A stretch of 10,840 nt of DNA from Dehalococcoidia bacterium (GTDB lineage Bacteria > Chloroflexota > Dehalococcoidia > UBA2247), in contig JAGHDJ010000007.1 in assembly GCA_021159955.1 (NCBI GenBank), forward strand, positions 1 to 10,840. Reading direction: 5' to 3'. Within the stretch, counting starts at the first letter, position 1. Every line of letters begins with the position of its first letter. Below are positions 6,175 to 10,840 of the stretch, piece by piece. Below the pieces are notes generated by a model. The model was not told the origin of the DNA, did not search any database, and worked only from the letters and a program-made list of their open reading frames with translations. A program made the translations under genes and the position numbers.

Positions 6175-6867
6175 GTGAAAGTGAGACACTTACATGATTG
6201 GCAGGTGACGGTTGCTCAAGCTAAAGAGGTGCAGCGTCATCTGGCATCGCAGGTGTCGGATGTGGATGGTATAGCACCTGTTCATTTAGTAGCTGGTGTG
6301 GATGTATCTTCACCTCGTTTTGGTGGGGAGTCCACCGGAGCAGTAGTTGTCCTCAGCTATCCTGATATGGATTTAGTTGAGGTGGAGATAGCGAGAAGCC
6401 CCCTTAATTTTCCTTACATACCTGGATTCTTGTCCTTTAGGGAGGCTCCTCTCGTCCTTGCTGCTTGTGAAAAGCTTGGTGTTAGCCCGGACTTAATTTT
6501 GGTGGATGGTCAGGGGATTGCTCATCCTCGCAGGTTGGGATTGGCATCTCACCTGGGGCTTCTTTTGAATACACCGACCATAGGATGTGCTAAATCCCGT
6601 TTTTGTGGAGTGCACGCTGAGGTTCCATCTGAGCCTGGTGAATTTGTTGATTTGATGGATGAGGGGGAAGTTATTGGAGGGGTGTTGCGTACCAAAGTGC
6701 GCACTAACCCACTCTATATTTCTATCGGACATATGATTGGGCTTAAGAACGCAATGGATTTAGTTATGGCTTGTTGTCGTGGTTATCGTTTGCCCGAACC
6801 TACCAGGCTTGCTCATCTAGCAGCAGGCGGGCACCTTGATTTTGATAAAAAGACGAGTGATTATTAA
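6175..6867 (+). CDS. nfi: Endonuclease V (deoxyinosine 3'-endonuclease)
   Basis: A 230-residue enzyme that cuts the second phosphodiester bond 3' of deoxyinosine, initiating repair of deaminated adenine. All key motifs are present: AGVDVS with Asp43, the PYIP wedge and PYIPGFLSFREAP with Glu90, VDGQGIAHPRRLGLASHLG with Asp111, the GCAKSRF loop (137-143), and YISIGHMIGL (181-190). Asp43, Glu90 and Asp111 correspond to the family's metal-binding residues. Length is normal. The start is GTG 6175, with a second in-frame GTG at 6181. There is no usable Shine-Dalgarno sequence, and the promoter -10 box ends six bases before the codon, so translation is probably leaderless. It sits between hpf and prfB, where Bacillus has secA, and is followed by prfB after 44 bases. 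Confidence 0.95.
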   Translation: MKVRHLHDWQVTVAQAKEVQRHLASQVSDVDGIAPVHLVAGVDVSSPRFGGESTGAVVVLSYPDMDLVEVEIARSPLNFPYIPGFLSFREAPLVLAACEKLGVSPDLILVDGQGIAHPRRLGLASHLGLLLNTPTIGCAKSRFCGVHAEVPSEPGEFVDLMDEGEVIGGVLRTKVRTNPLYISIGHMIGLKNAMDLVMACCRGYRLPEPTRLAHLAAGGHLDFDKKTSDY

Positions 6868-6897
6868 ACGGTAATATCGAGAGTGGTTGTTAGAACA

Positions 6898-6905
6898 GGG
6901 AGGTG
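6898..6905 (+). promoter_or_regulatory. Shine-Dalgarno defining the prfB GTG start
   Basis: GGGAGGTG lies six bases before GTG 6912. This identifies the true start of RF2, 160 bases upstream of the first ATG (7072) in the main reading frame. Confidence 0.85.
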
Positions 6906-6911
6906 TTTTGA

Positions 6912-8019
6912 GTGCGTGAAGAAAAGACTAGATTAGAAAAGGCACGTTCGCAGATTTCAGATATTATGGTGCATCTTTGACCTTTCAGCTAAGGAAAAGG
7001 AACTTGTCACTTTAGAAACTCTGTCGGGACAGCCGGATTTCTGGAATGACCAAAGAAGAGCGCAGGATGTTATGCGGCGGATTTCTGACCTGGGAGACGA
7101 GATACGTATCTGGAATGGTATGGAAAAAGAAGTCTCAGATCTTTTAGAGCTGGTGTCGCTTGCGATTGAGGAGAGCGATAGTTCTTTTAAGAGTGAAGTT
7201 CATGCTGATGTGGACAGCGTGATATCTCGTCTTAAGGATTTGGAATTTAAACTTTCCTTCAATGGGGAGCACGATAGGAAAAACGCTATTTTGGCGATTC
7301 ATGCTGGTGCTGGAGGAACAGAGTCGCAGGATTGGGCGGATATGCTCCTGCGGATGTATATTCGTTGGGCAGAACGCCGTAACTATCAGTCAGAAGTTTT
7401 CGATATTTCACAGGGAGAAGAGGTGGGTATAAAAAGTGCTATCCTTGATATCCGCGGTGATTATAGTTACGGATATCTTAAATCAGAACACGGGGTTCAT
7501 CGTCTGGTGCGGCTGTCACCATTTGATGCAGATCACGCTCGCCACACTTCTTTTGCTCTGGTAGAAGTCTTGCCTGAGGCAGAAGGGGAATCGGATGTGG
7601 TTATATCCCCTGATGATTTAAAAGTTGAAACCTTCAAATCCAGTGGTCCTGGCGGACAGCATATGCAAAAAACTTCTTCAGCGGTTCGATTTACGCATAT
7701 TCCTACCGGATTGGTGGTTACCTGTCAAAGTGAGCGTTCTCAGCATCAGAACAAAGAAATCGCCCTCAGGATTTTGCGCTCAAGACTTCTTGAGATAGAG
7801 ATGAAGAGGCAGGCTGAGGAGAGAATGAAGATGAGAGGGAAGCATGTGGAAGTGGCATGGGGTAATCAGATTCGGAGTTATGTTCTTCATCCGTATAGGA
7901 TGGTGAAAGACCACCGCACTGGCTGCCAGGTAGAGAATACCACTGCGGTGCTGGACGGAGATTTGGATAGATTCATTGAAGCGTCTCTCAGGGCTGCGAT
8001 AGGCAAGAAAAATGGTTAA
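6912..8019 (+). CDS. prfB: Peptide chain release factor 2, expressed by +1 programmed frameshift
   Basis: RF2 ends translation at UGA and UAA by triggering peptidyl-tRNA hydrolysis in the ribosome. Frame one runs from GTG 6912 for 22 codons (starting VREEKTRLEKARSQISDIM) to CTT followed by in-frame TGA (6978-6980). Skipping T6978 continues as DLSAKEKELVTLETLSG in the frame that reaches the stop at 8017-8019, for 368 residues in total. The junction corresponds to the E. coli site (…GYL-DYDAKK…) and is followed by the expected QPDFWND. The stop-codon-reading SPF tripeptide (202-204) and the catalytic GGQ (247-249, SGPGGQHMQKTSSAVR) are intact. Low RF2 makes the ribosome pause at UGA and shift, so the protein regulates itself. 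It is not a pseudogene. The stop overlaps the next gene's start by eight bases. Confidence 0.97.
6968..6981 (+). promoter_or_regulatory. RF2 programmed +1 frameshift site
   Basis: The core CTTTGAC (6975-6981) is the conserved slip sequence. Three bases before CTT lies GGTG (6968-6971), able to pair with CACC at the 16S rRNA 3' end. In E. coli the equivalent is the stronger AGGGGG with the same three-base spacing. The site supports a shift from CTT to TTT with GAC as the next codon read. Confidence 0.93.
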
Positions 8020-9172
8020 GAAAAAGAAAAATCTCCTATTAATATTGATATTACTCGTGTTGTCGCTTATTGCTGTGCCGTCTCCCTGTGTGGCGCAGGG
8101 GCAGATCACTGTTATTTCCAGTGATGCCGAGGTTAATTTTCCTGATGCCATTACCTTTAGATTAGAGGTTAACAGTAATGCGGATATTACTGATATCAGA
8201 TTGCGATATCAGATAGATAAAATAACGACAGTGAGGGTGTTTGCCGAAGTCGTTCCTGAGTTTACTTCATCTCCTGCGTTGGAAGTAGAATGGACGCGGG
8301 AGATGCGAAAAACGGGGAGTCTTCCTCCAGGAGCTGAAATCAGTTTCTGGTGGCTGATAAAAGATGCGGATGGAGGGGAACTGGAGACTGCTCGCTCTGT
8401 GGTGAAATTTGATGATGCCCGCTATTCCTGGGAAGAGCTTGTATGCGGTGAGGTTTCCCTGTTCTGGTATGAAGGTAACCAGTCATTTGCTCAGGAACTT
8501 ATGAATGCTGCTCATAAAGCACTGGAGAAATTATCTGAAGATACCGGAGCTTTTTTAGATAGACCTGTGAAGATTTATATCTATGCTGATGCATCTGACT
8601 TGCAGGACTCATTGATTTTCCCGCAGGAGTGGACTGGTGGTGTCGCATTTGTTGAATACGGGATTGTGGCTATTGGGATATCCCCAGGCAACTTGAATTG
8701 GGGCAAGTCAACGATAGCTCATGAACTGGCGCATCTGGCGACTTATCAGATGACGTTTAATCCGTATGCAGGCATCCCGCTCTGGTTAAATGAAGGGCTG
8801 TCTATGTATGCTCAGGGCGAAATTGACAGTAGCATTCTTTCTGCATTAAATAGAGCCATTGATGATAATAAGCTTATATCAGTGCGCAGCTTAAGGAGCT
8901 CTTTCCCAACTGACCTGCAGTCCGCATATCTTTCCTATGGTCAGAGTTATAGTTTGGTCGAATTTCTTATTGAGACTTACGGGAGAGACTATATGAACCA
9001 ACTCCTGAGCGTATTCAAACAGGGCAACAGTGACGATTTTGCTCTTGAGTCGGTGTATGGATTTGATACGGATGGGCTTGATAGTCGGTGGAGGAATGCA
9101 GTCGGGGCTCGTTCTGTGACAGTGTCTTTGTCTTGCGGGTTGGAAGAACAGCTCGTTCCTGTTCTTGTGTGA
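8012..9172 (+). CDS. Secreted HEXXH metalloprotease, peptidase MA-like
   Basis: A 386-residue predicted exported gluzincin. MVKKKKN plus a Leu/Ile-rich segment (8-24) and PSPCVAQG form a signal peptide with cleavage near residues 29-30. The cysteine is not in a good lipobox, so this is probably not a lipoprotein. Residues about 30-135 look like a beta-rich Ig-type domain. The catalytic domain has HELAH (237-241), with Glu238 as catalytic base, and LWLNEGLSMY, with Glu261 as third zinc ligand, 20 residues after the second histidine. That spacing and the GIPLWLNEG context fit the peptidase MA (family M61/M1-like) group. Substrate is unknown; the site of action is outside the membrane. The ATG at 8012 overlaps the end of prfB by eight bases, suggesting translational coupling. 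Confidence 0.85.
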   Translation: MVKKKKNLLLILILLVLSLIAVPSPCVAQGQITVISSDAEVNFPDAITFRLEVNSNADITDIRLRYQIDKITTVRVFAEVVPEFTSSPALEVEWTREMRKTGSLPPGAEISFWWLIKDADGGELETARSVVKFDDARYSWEELVCGEVSLFWYEGNQSFAQELMNAAHKALEKLSEDTGAFLDRPVKIYIYADASDLQDSLIFPQEWTGGVAFVEYGIVAIGISPGNLNWGKSTIAHELAHLATYQMTFNPYAGIPLWLNEGLSMYAQGEIDSSILSALNRAIDDNKLISVRSLRSSFPTDLQSAYLSYGQSYSLVEFLIETYGRDYMNQLLSVFKQGNSDDFALESVYGFDTDGLDSRWRNAVGARSVTVSLSCGLEEQLVPVLV

Positions 9173-9214
9173 TTATCACCCGGATTAGGTGTAGGTGATG
9201 GAGAAGATATAAAT

Positions 9215-9904
9215 TTGAAAAAGTCCTTTACTATTCACGATTTACCTCTTTCTGAGCGACCTCGGGAGAGACTGCTTCAGTTTGGTGTTGAAGTGCTTAG
9301 TGTGCAGGAACTTCTGGCATTGCTTTTGGGTCGAGGTGTTAAAGAGGAATCTGTAATGGTCACTGCTCAGAAATTATTGAGCGAATTTGGCGGTTTGGAT
9401 GGTATTGCAGGTGCGTCGATAGAAGAGCTGTCTCAAGTAAGGGGTATCGGTCTCGCTAATTCATCTCAGATAAAAGCGGCTTTTGAGTTGGGTAGAAGGC
9501 TGGAGAATTATCCCGCCTTTGTTAATATGCCTATAATTAAAGCTCCGGAAGATGTTGTGAAGTTGATAAAAGCTAGACTCAAGGGTAAAAAGAGGGAGCG
9601 TTTTCTGATAGTTCTTTTAAATACTCGGAATCAGGTTATCGGAGTGGAGAGGATTTCCCTGGGTAGTTTAAATACCAGTATAGTTCATCCTCGGGAGGTA
9701 TTTAAGGAGGCTATTTCTGCCAGCGCAGCTTCAATAATTCTGGCTCATAATCATCCATCCGGGAATCCGCAGCCTTCTGAAGATGACATAAAGTTGACAG
9801 AGAGATTGGTAGAGGTGGGGAGAGTTATGGGCATTGATGTTCTGGATCATCTTATCATCTGTGACCGGGAATATTTGAGTATGAAAAATAAGGGGATGTT
9901 CTGA
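9215..9904 (+). CDS. radC: RadC family JAB/MPN-domain protein
   Basis: A 229-residue RadC-type protein of normal length. The N-terminal UPF0758 region starts TIHDLPLSERPRERLLQFG (6-24). A helix-hairpin-helix DNA-binding motif follows (about 62-92, LSQVRGIGLANSSQIKAA). The C-terminal JAB/MPN domain has the JAMM zinc motif HNHPSGNPQPSEDD, with His178, His180, Ser188 and Asp191; HPREVFKEAI (158-167) precedes it. A link to DNA repair was proposed from an E. coli allele later traced to recG, so the true role is unsettled. The start is TTG 9215, eight bases after GGAGAAG (9200-9206), and no closer ATG fits the conserved N-terminus. It is 42 bases after the peptidase gene and two bases before the next start, so these are probably co-transcribed. 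Confidence 0.94.
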   Translation: MKKSFTIHDLPLSERPRERLLQFGVEVLSVQELLALLLGRGVKEESVMVTAQKLLSEFGGLDGIAGASIEELSQVRGIGLANSSQIKAAFELGRRLENYPAFVNMPIIKAPEDVVKLIKARLKGKKRERFLIVLLNTRNQVIGVERISLGSLNTSIVHPREVFKEAISASAASIILAHNHPSGNPQPSEDDIKLTERLVEVGRVMGIDVLDHLIICDREYLSMKNKGMF

Positions 9905-9906
9905 AT

Positions 9907-10840
9907 TTGATTATGAAGAGATGCAATCATTTCCCATCTTTATCAATAGTCCTTCTTGTAATACTGGTGGTAGTATTTCCTCTTTTAGCAGGGTGTCAGC
10001 CGGAAGGTGAAGCTATTCCCCCGGCTACTTCTGTTGTTCCTACTGTATCGCACTCCGATGCGACATCTTATCCCTCTCCAGAGGGCACACTGACGCTCTT
10101 TGATGTTGAGCCTGCAACTCTTGATCCTGCAATATCACACGATGCTACGTCGCACACCTATGTCCTTCAGCTCTTTAGTGGACTGGTTACGCTGGACGCA
10201 AGATTGAATGTTGTGCCCGACATAGCGAATGATTGGGATATAAGTGCTGATGGTATGGTCTACACCTTCCATTTATGCGAAGGTGCACAGTTTCATGATG
10301 GTAGGAAAATAAAAGCGCAGGACTTTAAGTACTCATGGGAACGTGCTTGTGACCCGCGCCTTGGTTCTCTGACGGCAGGCACTTACCTTGGTGATATTGT
10401 GGGTGTTCGTGAAGTATTAAGTGGTAGAGCCAGGGAAATATCCGGGGTAAGAGTTATAGATGATAGCACCCTGGAAGTGAGCATTGACGCCCCCAAGATG
10501 TATTTCCTTGCCAAAATGACCTATCCTACGGCTTTTGTTGTGGATGAAACCAACGTTGCCTCCGGGGAGGAATGGTGGCACAAACCCAATGGGTCCGGTC
10601 CGTTCAAGTTACAGAGGTGGCTGCACGGAGAAGAACTTGTATTGGAGTGTAACAGCCACTACTATCGAAAGCCTGCATTGCTCAAGCAGATTGTGTTTAA
10701 GCTATGGGCAGGAGATCCTATGATTATGTATGAGAAGGGGGAGATAGATGCTACTTATGTTGGCCGTGCCAATATTGATAGAGTAGGTGATGCTGCAAAT
10801 CCGTTAAGTCGGGAGATGAGAACCATTTCCGAATTAAGCC
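9907..10840 (+). CDS. Oligopeptide ABC transporter substrate-binding lipoprotein (3' end beyond window)
   Basis: The frame stays open to the window end, giving 311 codons of a longer protein; OppA-type proteins usually exceed 500 residues. From the TTG start, a basic tip (MKRCNHF) and hydrophobic core lead to a lipobox PLLAGC with Cys30, so it should be a lipid-anchored extracytoplasmic protein. A Pro/Ser/Thr-rich linker follows (about 31-60). The SBP_bac_5 (family 5) fold then starts: EPATLDPAISHDATS, GLVTLD, and the signature region VYTFHLCEGAQFHDGRKIKAQDF with YSWERACDP. The family captures peptides or nickel for ABC importers; no permease gene is visible in the window. TTG 9907 is eleven bases after GGGG (9892-9895); in-frame ATG 9913 is an alternative. 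It is tightly linked to radC. Confidence 0.9.
   Translation, partial: MIMKRCNHFPSLSIVLLVILVVVFPLLAGCQPEGEAIPPATSVVPTVSHSDATSYPSPEGTLTLFDVEPATLDPAISHDATSHTYVLQLFSGLVTLDARLNVVPDIANDWDISADGMVYTFHLCEGAQFHDGRKIKAQDFKYSWERACDPRLGSLTAGTYLGDIVGVREVLSGRAREISGVRVIDDSTLEVSIDAPKMYFLAKMTYPTAFVVDETNVASGEEWWHKPNGSGPFKLQRWLHGEELVLECNSHYYRKPALLKQIVFKLWAGDPMIMYEKGEIDATYVGRANIDRVGDAANPLSREMRTISELS

Noticed and set aside
6978..6980. In-frame TGA in prfB as evidence of a pseudogene
   Set aside because: The position, the CTTTGAC context and the intact continuation in the +1 frame match the conserved RF2 recoding site.
9175..9199. Inverted repeat ATCACC ... GGTGAT between the peptidase gene and radC
   Set aside because: Short stem, 13-base loop and no T tract. 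It overlaps the approach to the radC ribosome site, and there is no independent support for a terminator or riboswitch.
1..10840. Search for tRNA, rRNA, CRISPR repeats, IS ends or toxin-antitoxin pairs
   Set aside because: Nothing with the required structure or motifs was seen by reading. The intergenic gaps after position 270 are all under 230 bases and contain only the sites listed.

Overview
This is an ordinary-looking stretch of bacterial chromosome, moderately AT-leaning by eye, densely packed with housekeeping and accessory genes. No rRNA, tRNA, CRISPR array or intact mobile element was seen. Gene content (long-form hibernation factor, RF2 with a recoding site, a divergent YchF-type GTPase, a lipoprotein oligopeptide-binding protein, a MA-type secreted peptidase, many TTG/GTG starts) would suit an uncultured Chloroflexota such as a Dehalococcoidia member. 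That placement is inference from general resemblance, not from any search.

Layout. Positions 1-269 hold no convincing gene and include a strongly pyrimidine-rich block. Then come three rightward genes: a small basic protein with a GAPRGNQNARKHG motif (270-653), a one-domain cupin (881-1213) and a GalE-like extended SDR epimerase (1315-2250), with a hairpin between the last two. A YchF-like P-loop GTPase lies convergently on the minus strand (2255-3355). It shares a divergent promoter region with holA, the DNA polymerase III delta subunit (3450-4481).

From 4551 onward everything is rightward. A clear sigma70-type promoter drives a small four-cysteine protein, followed by comF and hpf. A second, very good promoter (TTGTCA-18-TATAAT) sits directly against the GTG start of endonuclease V, which predicts a leaderless transcript. 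Behind it, closely spaced, follow prfB, a secreted HEXXH peptidase overlapping prfB by 8 bases, radC, and the 5' part of an oligopeptide-binding lipoprotein that runs off the window.

The most instructive feature is prfB (6912-8019). Its first 22 codons end in CTT TGA C and the rest of RF2 continues in the +1 frame, which is the classic autoregulatory frameshift. A naive gene caller would start the protein at 7072 and lose the N-terminus. The order comF-hpf-(nfi)-prfB recalls the Bacillus hpf-secA-prfB neighbourhood, with endonuclease V where secA would be. I found no clearly novel multi-gene system. The best leads are the recoding site with a weak stimulator, the leaderless arrangement, the altered G3 loop of the YchF-like protein, and the uncharacterised four-cysteine and GAPRGN proteins.
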